60,474 bases of DNA from Blautia sp. BIOML-A1 (GTDB lineage: Bacteria > Bacillota > Clostridia > Lachnospirales > Lachnospiraceae), in NCBI RefSeq assembly GCF_009883055.1, contig NZ_WWVR01000016.1, positions 255-60,728 on the forward strand, written 5' to 3'. The notes under the pieces are model-generated. The model was not told the DNA's origin and searched no databases. It saw nothing but the letters and a program-made list of their open reading frames with translations. Position 1 is the stretch's first letter; each line of letters opens with the position of its first letter. Below, one piece after another: positions 28,470 through 36,007 of the stretch. A program made the translations under genes and the position numbers.

Positions 28470-29738
28470 ATGAAAGCTTATGATATTGTTATCATCGGAG
28501 GAGGACCGGCAGGACTTGCGGCTGCGATTTCTGCTAAAAAAAGCGGCACTGACAGTATTCTGATCCTGGAAAGAGACAGAGAACTTGGCGGCATCCTGAA
28601 CCAGTGTATCCATAACGGATTCGGACTTCATACCTTTAAAGAAGAACTGACCGGACCGGAATATGCAGGACGTTTTATTGAACAGGTAAAAGAACTGGGC
28701 ATTGAATACAAATTAAATACCATGGTCATGGATATCAGCCCGCAGAAAATCGTCACAGCAATGAACAGAGAAGAAGGTCTTTTCGAGATTCAGGCAAAAG
28801 CAGTAGTACTTGCAATGGGCTGCCGCGAGCGTTCCAGAGGAGCACTCAACATTCCGGGATATCGCCCGGCAGGTATTTTCTCCGCAGGTACTGCGCAGAG
28901 ACTGGTAAATATTGAAGGGTATATGCCAGGAAGAGAAGTAGTGATCCTTGGTTCCGGAGACATCGGCCTTATTATGGCAAGACGAATGACCTTTGAAGGT
29001 GCAAAGGTTAAAGTAGTTGCAGAACTGATGCCATATTCCGGCGGACTCAAACGAAATATCGTACAGTGTCTGGATGACTATGGAATCCCGTTAAAGCTCA
29101 GTCATACAGTGGTTGATATTAAAGGAAAAGAACGTCTGGAAGGTGTCACGCTGGCACAGGTTGACAGTCATGGAAAACCAATTCCGGGAACAGAAGAAGA
29201 ATACAGCTGTGATACCCTTCTTCTTTCCGTAGGTCTGATCCCCGAGAACGAAATCTCCAGAGGTATGGGTGTGGACATGAACCCGGTCACTTCAGGACCT
29301 AAGGTAAATGAAAGTCTGGAAACAAGTATTGAGGGCGTCTTTGCCTGCGGAAATGTATTGCATGTACATGATCTGGTTGATTTTGTATCCGAGGAAGCCG
29401 GAACTGCCGGAAGAAATGCCGCTGAATATGTAAAGCGGGGCGAAGAACGTAAGGCTGATGCAAAAGAGATCAGGATAAATCCGATCGAAGGTGTCAGATA
29501 CACTGTTCCAGGGACTATTAACGTAGATCGTATGGACGAAAATCTGACCGTGCGCTTCCGTGTCGGCGGTGTTTACACAAACTGCTATATCAGCGCATAC
29601 TTCGATGACGAAAGAGTCATCCACAAAAAACGTCCGGTTGTTGCACCAGGTGAGATGGAAGAAATTAAGTTGACGAAAGAACAGCTCTTAAATTATCCGG
29701 ATCTCCAGACGATCACTGTAAAAATTGAGGAGGCGTAG
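28470..29738 (+). CDS. NAD(P)/FAD-dependent oxidoreductase partner of the GlpA-like protein
   Basis: 422 aa. Two dinucleotide folds: DIVIIGGGPAGLAAAISAKK (FAD) and REVVILGSGDIGLIMARRM (NAD(P)H). The middle motif VVLAMGCRERSRGALNIPGY and the ending GVFACGNVLHVHDLVDFVS are usual for this group. GGGAGG precedes the ATG. It lies 17 bp after the GlpA-like gene and 3 bp before the DUF1667 gene; in clostridia these three form the electron-transfer unit for glycerol-3-phosphate oxidation. Confidence 0.88.
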   Translation: MKAYDIVIIGGGPAGLAAAISAKKSGTDSILILERDRELGGILNQCIHNGFGLHTFKEELTGPEYAGRFIEQVKELGIEYKLNTMVMDISPQKIVTAMNREEGLFEIQAKAVVLAMGCRERSRGALNIPGYRPAGIFSAGTAQRLVNIEGYMPGREVVILGSGDIGLIMARRMTFEGAKVKVVAELMPYSGGLKRNIVQCLDDYGIPLKLSHTVVDIKGKERLEGVTLAQVDSHGKPIPGTEEEYSCDTLLLSVGLIPENEISRGMGVDMNPVTSGPKVNESLETSIEGVFACGNVLHVHDLVDFVSEEAGTAGRNAAEYVKRGEERKADAKEIRINPIEGVRYTVPGTINVDRMDENLTVRFRVGGVYTNCYISAYFDDERVIHKKRPVVAPGEMEEIKLTKEQLLNYPDLQTITVKIEEA

Positions 29739-29741
29739 ACT

Positions 29742-30101
29742 ATGGAAGAGAGAAAACTGACTTGTATCGGATGTCCGATGGGATGCCCTCTTACAGTTGT
29801 TATGAATGGAGACGAAGTCGTCAGTGTCACGGGAAATACTTGTAAGCGAGGCGGCGTATATGCAAGAAAAGAAGTGACCAATCCCACAAGAATAGTGACC
29901 TCCACTGTACGCGTAGCAGGCGGCAGCATTGATATGGTATCGGTGAAGACAAGAGAAGATATTCCAAAGGGAAAAATCTTTGACTGTGTGAAAGCACTGA
30001 AAGGGATCGAAGTTCCGGCACCGGTCCATATTGGAGATGTGATTCTCAAAAATGTGGCAGATACGGGTGTGGATATTGTCGCAACAAAAAATGTAGAATA
30101 A
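29742..30101 (+). CDS. DUF1667 small iron-sulfur-type protein
   Basis: 119 aa. N-terminal cysteines in LTCIGCPMGCPLTVV (Cys-x2-Cys-x3-Cys) and a fourth in GNTCKRGGVYA are arranged like an Fe-S or zinc site; then the conserved PTRIVTSTVRV block. DUF1667 proteins almost always follow this type of glycerol-3-phosphate dehydrogenase gene pair and are thought to be its third subunit. Confidence 0.9.
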   Translation: MEERKLTCIGCPMGCPLTVVMNGDEVVSVTGNTCKRGGVYARKEVTNPTRIVTSTVRVAGGSIDMVSVKTREDIPKGKIFDCVKALKGIEVPAPVHIGDVILKNVADTGVDIVATKNVE

Positions 30102-30118
30102 GATATAGAAATCATAAA

Positions 30119-30149
30119 CGAAAAACCGGATTTACAGGATGGTTTTTCG
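30119..30149 (+). terminator. Terminator-like hairpin ending the glycerol operon
   Basis: CGAAAAACC (30119-30127) pairs with GGTTTTTCG (30141-30149). The T run is inside the stem, as in some bidirectional terminators. Confidence 0.6.
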
Positions 30150-30239
30150 TAAGTGTATAATAAAAGCCGTTACAGGAAAAGCAGAATTTTCTGCCGGGAG
30201 TCGGAGAGTTCTGTGGCTTGATTGTAAGGGGCGATTATT

Positions 30240-30926
30240 ATGAAACGATTCAGGGGAATGGTACTTGCAGGAATTGTACTTTCGATGCTGGCAGTGAATT
30301 TTTGCAGTGCAAAGGATCGAAAGGTCGGGGAAGATACGACAGAAACCCAGGAGCAGGAGATGGCTTCCGGGACGAAGGAAGAGGCAGCCGTGAAGGGGAC
30401 GGTAAAGCTTCCGGTATTTATGGTTGACTTTCCGGATAACCGATTTCAGGAGGAAGCACTTCCCTCTGACAAACTGAAAACACTGCTTTTCAGCGAAAAC
30501 CAGAACAGTATGACTACACGAGCGAAAGATATTTCGGATTCACAGCTTCAGCTGGACGGAGATATTTTTTACTATACTGCCAAGTATGATATGGAGAAAT
30601 ATGAGAACAGCAATGATCCGACGGAGGAACTGGCCCGGGAGGTTTTGTCTGCGTTTGATTCTCAGATCGACTATATGGATTATGACAGTAACGATGACAA
30701 ATACGTGGATGTTTTTGTACTGAGCGTTGCAGGGGAGGATACCTGCTGGCAGGAAACAAATGGAATCTGGAAGGAAAATTCCGGATTTCAGCTGGATGGA
30801 ATGAAATTCGGCAGATATATTGTCAACGATGCACAGCCATATACAGAGAATGAAGATGGCTTTGTGGAAAAAATGAATTATGAATTTGATCTGTGTATGG
30901 GACTGACCGATTATTACAAAAGATAA
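30240..30926 (+). pseudogene. Truncated M6 (immune inhibitor A-like) metallopeptidase relative with a destroyed zinc site
   Basis: 228 aa with a signal peptide (MVLAGIVLSMLAVNFCSA). The body has the M6 family pattern VFMVDFPDNRF, SDSQLQLDGDIFYYTAKYD and IDYMDYDSNDDKYVDVFVL. The C-terminus reads MNYEFDLCMGLTDYY where active relatives have a HEFGH-x-x-GLxDYY type zinc motif: both His are replaced (Tyr, Leu) and the frame stops within four codons, so the rest of the catalytic domain is missing. It could be a decayed gene or a kept inactive secreted protein; it has an ATG and a clean ORF. Confidence 0.65.
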
Positions 30927-30960
30927 AATAATCGGCCGGTCCCTTAATCTTTGAGAGATT

Positions 30961-31008
30961 TTGATTCATATATATCGAAAAAAGTTGATTCATATATCTC
31001 GAGAAAAG
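30961..31008 (+). repeat. Tandem 24-bp direct repeat next to the TRAP operon promoter
   Basis: TTGATTCATATATATCGAAA... (30961-30984) is repeated as TTGATTCATATATCTCGAGA... (30985-31008), immediately upstream of the -35 box at 31011. The helical phasing and position suggest an activator or repressor site. The words resemble the operator at 1654-1688. Confidence 0.6.
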
Positions 31009-31010
31009 TC

Positions 31011-31039
31011 TTGACTGTGACGAAAAAGAGTTGTAGAAT
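31011..31039 (+). promoter_or_regulatory. Promoter of the T-box/TRAP operon
   Basis: -35 TTGACT (31011-31016), 17 bases, -10 TAGAAT (31034-31039), about 50 bases before the T-box RNA. Confidence 0.65.
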
Positions 31040-31092
31040 AGCTTTGTCCTGTTAAAGGGATAAAGCATAAAACTAAATTCTGAGAAGGGAAT

Positions 31093-31331
31093 CAGTAGGA
31101 ACAGAGAATGTGTGTCTACAGAGAGCCGCAGGTGGTGCGATGCGGCGGCAGCACTGTTTTGAATATCATCCCTGAGAAGGAAGACCGAACGCTATATGAT
31201 TAGTAGGTTTTCACGGAGGCTCCCCGTTACAGGAGACGCGTATGCCGGTACGTTGCAGAATCGTACTTGTTTCAATGGAGAAACAGGGTGGTTGCGGAAT
31301 ATCAGATCCGTCCCTGAGGGACGGTTTTTTT
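31093..31331 (+). ncRNA. T-box leader, isoleucine-type specifier
   Basis: Stem I contains GAGAGCCGCAGGTGGTGCGA and, on its 3' side, GAAT-ATC-ATCCCTGAG. This aligns with the pattern GAA-N-codon-A-TTCTTGAG of known T-boxes and gives ATC (31165-31167), an Ile codon, as specifier. The antiterminator T-box reads CAGGGTGGTTGCGG (31284-31297), with TGGT able to pair with an acceptor end having A as discriminator. The competing terminator CCGTCCC-TGA-GGGACGG with seven T is at 31308-31331. Uncharged tRNA-Ile should allow expression of the transporter genes downstream. Confidence 0.83.
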
Positions 31332-31402
31332 GTGCCTAAATTTCTGAAACCGGGAAGATGGGGAGTTTTCCCCGATATTATAATACAGGGAGGAAAGAGA
31401 GG

Positions 31403-31900
31403 ATGAAAGTCTACAAAAAACTTATGAATGCACTGGCAGCAGTAGAAAAAATTGTTCTTGTGATCTCGACACTGCTGATCCTGGTGCTCACTGTGGGAAA
31501 TGTATTTTCCCGTAAAGTAATCCACCGCTCCTGGTCTTTTACAGAAGAACTGGTCGTAGCGGTATTTGTACTTATTACACTTCTGGCAGCGGCACTGTCC
31601 TGCAGAGAAGGCGGCCTGGTAAACCTGACGCTGGTTACGGATCGTCTTCCAAAAAAACTGAAAAAACCTTCTGTGATACTGATCACAGTTTTGAGTATTG
31701 TTTTTTCAGTGATCCTTTTTAAATATGGTATGGACAAGGTTCTTACTCAGCTTGCAAATGGCAAGAGGACGTTTGTACTGAACTGGCCGGAATGGATCTT
31801 CTGGTCCTTCGTACCGATTGGGGCAGGATGCATGATCCTTCATTTTATTGAATACTGTCTGGACATCTGTCTTGGAAATAATGATAAGGAGGAAAAATAA
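31403..31900 (+). CDS. dctQ: TRAP transporter small membrane subunit (DctQ)
   Basis: 165 aa from the ATG at 31403 with GGGAGG and AGAGAGG upstream. Four membrane helices, starting IVLVISTLLILVLTVGNVFS, with the DctQ motif RSWSFTEELVVAVFV in the first half and LNWPEWIFWSFVPIG near the end. It partners DctM in Na+-driven uptake of organic acids. The stop codon is immediately followed by the ATG of the large subunit. Confidence 0.87.
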   Translation: MKVYKKLMNALAAVEKIVLVISTLLILVLTVGNVFSRKVIHRSWSFTEELVVAVFVLITLLAAALSCREGGLVNLTLVTDRLPKKLKKPSVILITVLSIVFSVILFKYGMDKVLTQLANGKRTFVLNWPEWIFWSFVPIGAGCMILHFIEYCLDICLGNNDKEEK

Positions 31901-34900
31901 ATGATCAGTGCAGTTTTATTTATCTCATTTTTTATTTTTCTGATTCTGGGTGTGCCGATCGCATTGTGCCTTGGTCTTTCCTCCGTCTGTGCGATCCTTT
32001 ATTCAGGTACTTCCCTTACTATTGTTGCGACAAATATGTATTCGGGAATCAGTAAGTTCCTTCTTCTGGCAATTCCGTTCTTCGTACTGTCCGGAAATAT
32101 CATGGCAAAAGCCGGAATTTCCCGCAGACTGATTGACTTTGTAGATACCTGCGTTGGACACAAAAAAGGTGGTATTGCAATCGTATGCGTTATTGTTTCC
32201 TGTTTCTTTGGAGCAATCTCCGGTTCCGGTCCGGCTACCGTAGCAGCTCTCGGTGCTGTACTGATTCCGGCAATGGTAGAGCAGGGAGGATTTTCCGCAC
32301 CGTTCTCCACAGCACTGATGGCGACATCGAGTTCCGTGGCGATTGTCATCCCGCCGAGCATCGCGTTTGTCGTATATGCATCCATCACAGGCGTTTCCAT
32401 TGCGGATATGTTTATGGCAGGTATCGTTCCTGGAATTCTGATGGGCGTGGCACTTGTGATCGTTGTACTTCTTGAAGCAAACAAACATGATATCAAACCG
32501 TCCCGCAAGAAGGCGACAGCAAAAGAACGCTGGAGTACCTTCAAAGATGCATTCTGGGGATTTCTGATGCCAGTTATCATCCTGGGCGGAATCTATGGAG
32601 GAATTTTTACACCGACAGAGGCAGCTGCCGTATCTGTCGTGTATGGACTTTTTGTAGGTATGGTGATTTACCGCGAAGTGTCTTTCAGAGATCTGTTTGA
32701 TATTCTGGTAGATTCAGCAAAAACAACAGGCGGAATCATGCTGATCGTTGCAAGTGCGTCTCTGTTCTCATTTGTATGTACCAAGTTTGGTATTGCAGAT
32801 GCCGCATCAGGACTGCTCGCATCCATTGCACATAATCAGTTTGTTTTCCTTCTGATCGTCAATATTATTTTCCTGATCGCAGGATGCTTCATTGATGCAA
32901 ACTCAGCAATGTACATCTTTATTCCAATCATGCTCCCGGTATGCAAGGCACTTGGATATGATGTTGTTGCATTCGGTGTTATGGCAACAGTCAACCTTGC
33001 AATCGGACAGGTTACTCCTCCGGTTGGAGTCAACCTTTTTGTTGCTATCAGTATCAGGATCAAGAAAGGTCTGGAAGTTACCCTGCAGGAGATCTCAAAG
33101 GCAGTTATGCCGATGATCGCAGCCAGTGTGGCGGTGCTTCTGATCGTTACCTATATTCCGGCAGCTTCCACTGCACTGCCGAAGGCACTTGCAAAAAATG
33201 GCTCCTACACGGGAGACCAGTCCGGTACTGATACGGGAAGCGGTACTTCTAAATCAGCCGGAAATGACAACGATTCCTTTAATACAATTGAAGATTACAG
33301 CGACCTTGACTGGCCGGAAATGACCTGGAACTTCGCATGCTCCACAACAGAGACAAGCACCTGGGCAGACGGCGGCCGTAAATTTGGTGAGCTGATGGAA
33401 AAAGCAACCGGAGGCAAGATTAAAGTCAATGTTTATGCTACAGATCAGCTGACCAATGGAAACCAGTCTGAAGGAATCCAGGCGCTGATGAACGGAGACC
33501 CGGTACAGATATCCATGCATTCCAACCTGATCTACTCAGCATTTGATCCGAGATTCAATGTTGTATCCCTTCCGTTCATCTATGATTCTTATGATGACGC
33601 AGATGCGAAATTTGACGGAGAAGCCGGAGAAAAACTGAAGGAAATCCTTTCCAGCTACGGTCTGCATTGTATGGGAATCGCAGAGAACGGCTTCCGAGAA
33701 CTGACCAACAGCAAACACGAAGTCAAGACTCTGGATGACATGAAGAACCTCAAGATCCGTGTGGCAGGCTCCAACCTTCTGATGGAATGCTATAAGAGAT
33801 GGGGAGCAGACGCAACAAACCTGAACTGGACAGAGACTTACACAGCCCTGCAGCAGAACACCGTAGAAGGACAGGAAAATCCTCTTCCGGCAATCGATGC
33901 TGCAAGCGTACAGGAAGTACAGCCATACTGCTCCATGTGGGATGCAATCTACGACTGCCTGTTCTTCTGCATTAACCAGGAAATTTATGACAGCCTGACA
34001 CCGGAGCAGCAGGCCGTTGTTGATGAGTGTGGACAGAAAGCTGTCGAATATGAACGTTACATCAACCGCTCCGGCGACGAAGAGATCATGAGCCGCTGGC
34101 AGTCAAAGAATGGCGTGACTATCACAAAGAAAGAAGACATGGACATCGATTCCTTCAAAGAAGCCGTAGATGGCGTAGATGAGTGGTTTGTTAAGGAACT
34201 CGAGAAAGAAGGATATGATGATGCACAGGAACTGGTCGATCTCTTTACAGAAGAATCTACAGATACTGTGGCAGACTACAGTGACCTTGACTGGCCGGAA
34301 GCAACCTGGAACTTTGCATGCTCCACAACAGAGACAAGCACCTGGGCAGACGGCGGCCGTAAATTTGGTGAGCTGATGGAAAAAGCAACCGGAGGCAAGA
34401 TTAAAGTCAATGTTTATGCTACAGATCAGCTGACCAATGGAAACCAGTCTGAAGGAATCCAGGCACTGATGAACGGAGACCCGGTACAGATCTCCATGCA
34501 TTCCAACCTGATCTACTCCGCATTTGACCCGAGATTCAATGTCGTATCCCTTCCGTTTATCTATGATTCTTATGATGACGCAGATGCGAAATTTGACGGA
34601 GAAGCCGGAGAAAAACTGAAGGAAATCCTTTCCAGCTACGGTCTGCATTGTATGGGAATCGCAGAGAACGGCTTCCGAGAACTGACCAACAGCAAACACG
34701 AAGTCAAGACTCTGGATGACATGAAGAACCTCAAGATTCGTGTGGCAGGCTCCAACCTTCTGATGGAATGCTATAAGAGATGGGGAGCAGACGCAACAAA
34801 CCTGAACTGGACAGAGACTTACACAGCCCTGCAGCAGAATACAGTAGAAGGCCAGGAAAATCCTCTTCCGGCAATCGATGCCGCAAGCGTACAGGAAGTA

Positions 34901-35236
34901 CAGCCATACTGTTCCATGTGGGATGCAATCTACGACTGTCTGTTCTTCTGCATTAACCAGAACCTGTACGATACACTGACACCAGAGCAGCAGGCCGTTG
35001 TTGATGAATGCGGACAGAAAGCCGTTGAATATGAGCGTTACATCAACCGTTCCGGCGACGAAGAGATCATGAGCCGCTGGCAGACCAAAAATGACGTTAC
35101 CATCACAGACAAAGAAGATATGGATATCGATTCCTTCAAAAAAGCCGTAGACGGCGTAGATGAGTGGTTCGTAGAACAGCTCAAAGATGCCGGATACGAC
35201 GATGGCCAGGAACTGGTAGACCTCTTTGAAAAATAA
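31901..35236 (+). CDS. TRAP transporter large subunit (DctM) fused to two tandem DctP-type substrate-binding domains
   Basis: 1111 aa in one open frame; AAGGAGG precedes the ATG. Residues 1 to about 430 are a complete DctM (LAIPFFVLSGNIMAKAGIS, GAISGSGPATVAALGAVLIP, FTPTEAAAVSVVYGL, GQVTPPVGVNLFVA). A Gly/Ser/Asp-rich linker (about 431-464) follows, then two DctP domains, residues about 465-791 and 792-1111. Each has TWADGGRKFGELMEKATGGK, the substrate Arg region LKIRVAGSNLLMECYKRWGA and WTETYTALQQNTVEGQENP. DctP is normally a separate secreted protein. Here there is no free DctP in the operon. Direct tethering needs the DctM C-terminus to face outside. Confidence 0.88.
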   Translation: MISAVLFISFFIFLILGVPIALCLGLSSVCAILYSGTSLTIVATNMYSGISKFLLLAIPFFVLSGNIMAKAGISRRLIDFVDTCVGHKKGGIAIVCVIVSCFFGAISGSGPATVAALGAVLIPAMVEQGGFSAPFSTALMATSSSVAIVIPPSIAFVVYASITGVSIADMFMAGIVPGILMGVALVIVVLLEANKHDIKPSRKKATAKERWSTFKDAFWGFLMPVIILGGIYGGIFTPTEAAAVSVVYGLFVGMVIYREVSFRDLFDILVDSAKTTGGIMLIVASASLFSFVCTKFGIADAASGLLASIAHNQFVFLLIVNIIFLIAGCFIDANSAMYIFIPIMLPVCKALGYDVVAFGVMATVNLAIGQVTPPVGVNLFVAISIRIKKGLEVTLQEISKAVMPMIAASVAVLLIVTYIPAASTALPKALAKNGSYTGDQSGTDTGSGTSKSAGNDNDSFNTIEDYSDLDWPEMTWNFACSTTETSTWADGGRKFGELMEKATGGKIKVNVYATDQLTNGNQSEGIQALMNGDPVQISMHSNLIYSAFDPRFNVVSLPFIYDSYDDADAKFDGEAGEKLKEILSSYGLHCMGIAENGFRELTNSKHEVKTLDDMKNLKIRVAGSNLLMECYKRWGADATNLNWTETYTALQQNTVEGQENPLPAIDAASVQEVQPYCSMWDAIYDCLFFCINQEIYDSLTPEQQAVVDECGQKAVEYERYINRSGDEEIMSRWQSKNGVTITKKEDMDIDSFKEAVDGVDEWFVKELEKEGYDDAQELVDLFTEESTDTVADYSDLDWPEATWNFACSTTETSTWADGGRKFGELMEKATGGKIKVNVYATDQLTNGNQSEGIQALMNGDPVQISMHSNLIYSAFDPRFNVVSLPFIYDSYDDADAKFDGEAGEKLKEILSSYGLHCMGIAENGFRELTNSKHEVKTLDDMKNLKIRVAGSNLLMECYKRWGADATNLNWTETYTALQQNTVEGQENPLPAIDAASVQEVQPYCSMWDAIYDCLFFCINQNLYDTLTPEQQAVVDECGQKAVEYERYINRSGDEEIMSRWQTKNDVTITDKEDMDIDSFKKAVDGVDEWFVEQLKDAGYDDGQELVDLFEK
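33293..35236 (+). repeat. Tandem duplication of the DctP-domain coding sequence, period 981 bp
   Basis: Copy 1 runs 33293-34273 and copy 2 34274-35236. They are in register (327 codons) and nearly identical in DNA over long blocks, including at silent positions. Differences cluster near the ends, for example INQEIYDSL versus INQNLYDTL and KKEDMDIDSFKEA versus DKEDMDIDSFKKA. This indicates recent duplication or ongoing gene conversion. Confidence 0.93.
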
Positions 35237-35243
35237 AAAGCCC

Positions 35244-35274
35244 ATGAAAAGTCCGGATTTTCCGGACTTTTCAT
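35244..35274. terminator. Terminator after the TRAP operon
   Basis: Perfect 14-bp stem ATGAAAAGTCCGGA/TCCGGACTTTTCAT with a TTT loop. The T run is within the stem arm, so it may work in both directions. Confidence 0.8.
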
Positions 35275-35279
35275 ATATA

Positions 35280-35590
35280 ATCGCCTACCTGCAATGACAG
35301 TACTCCCGCATTACATTGAACAGCCCCTGGCATAAAGCAGACAACAGGATCACGGAAACAAGTCGGGGAATGCTCAAGAGTACGGCGTGATGAGGTGCAG
35401 GCAAGCTTCCGCCACCAAGCCCACTGTCTGAGCGAAGCGAGTTTGGGCGACTGGCGGATAAAAAGCGAATGCACCGAATAGCCGCACGCAATGGCATTCC
35501 CTGCACTGTATCCGTGAATCCGTTGTCGTAAATGTTATAAATGTTACTGTGAACAGTTGTCGTAAATATTACCGTTCATTCCACACAAAA
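35280..35590. other. Gene-free stretch with hairpin and short repeats
   Basis: No convincing gene; the short minus-strand frames here lack ribosome sites and look accidental. 35408-35458 can fold into a hairpin (CCGCCA/TGGCGG outside, GCCCA/TGGGC inside, GAGCGAAGCGAG at the tip). GTTGTCGTAAATGTTA (35522-35537) recurs as GTTGTCGTAAATATTA (35556-35571), 34 bp on, around GTTACTGTGAACAG. The stretch 35320-35500 is more GC-rich than other spacers. It could be a decayed element or an unknown structured RNA. Confidence 0.45.
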
Positions 35591-35596
35591 CATACC

Positions 35597-35625
35597 TTGA
35601 CAGAAAAGAACTTTCGTCATATACT
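35597..35625 (+). promoter_or_regulatory. Promoter of the thiamine operon
   Basis: -35 TTGACA (35597-35602), 17 bases, -10 TATACT (35620-35625), just before the TPP aptamer. Confidence 0.8.
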
Positions 35626-35638
35626 AAACCATGTAAAT

Positions 35639-35724
35639 AAGCAGGGGAGCTTGTATTCGCAGGCTGAGAGGAAGTAATCAACTTCGACCCTTATACCTGA
35701 TTTGGATAATGCCAACGTAGGAAT
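35639..35724 (+). ncRNA. TPP (thiamine pyrophosphate) riboswitch
   Basis: THI-box core: AGCAGGGGAGCTTG, AGGCTGAGAGGAAG, CGACCCTTATACCTGATTTG and GATAATGCCAACGTAGGAA, in the right order and spacing. It should shut off the thiSG-thiH-thiE operon when TPP is abundant. Confidence 0.95.
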
Positions 35725-35745
35725 TTGAACGTATGTGAATATTAC

Positions 35746-35774
35746 GGGAGATACCTCACGGTATTTCCCTTTTT
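35746..35774 (+). terminator. TPP riboswitch terminator
   Basis: GGGAGATACC-TCAC-GGTATTTCCC followed by TTTTT, 21 bases after the aptamer. Confidence 0.82.
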
Positions 35775-35833
35775 CGTTTACATATATCTGAACAGGGACA
35801 CACAATTTCATAGCGATACAAATGAGAGTGAAC

Positions 35834-35888
35834 AGAGTTCATGAAGGGGTGCACCACCACGGGTGTATTACTTCGTGAACTCTTTTTT
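35834..35888 (+). terminator. Second terminator in the thiamine leader
   Basis: AGAGTTCATGAAG (35834 on) pairs with CTTCGTGAACTCT, followed by TTTTTT; a GGTGCACC palindrome sits in the loop. It lies between the riboswitch terminator and thiSG, 120 bases before the start codon. Confidence 0.75.
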
Positions 35889-36007
35889 ACTTTACAGGAA
35901 ATTACTCCGTAATGTTCCAATAAAGCAAAAAAACGCTCCGCGAGGACCTGTCCACTCTGCTCCTTCACAGGCATCATTTGTATCAATCACAACACAGGAG
36001 GAAAACC

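Noticed and set aside
34103..35245. 380-codon open frame on the minus strand opposite the TRAP binding domains
   Set aside because: It mirrors the duplicated coding strand, has no ribosome site and reads as a low-complexity hydrophobic shadow; the plus-strand TRAP frame explains the sequence.
35285..35506. 73-codon minus-strand frame in the spacer before the thiamine operon
   Set aside because: No ribosome site or promoter; the reading comes from a structured, GC-richer repeat-like stretch.
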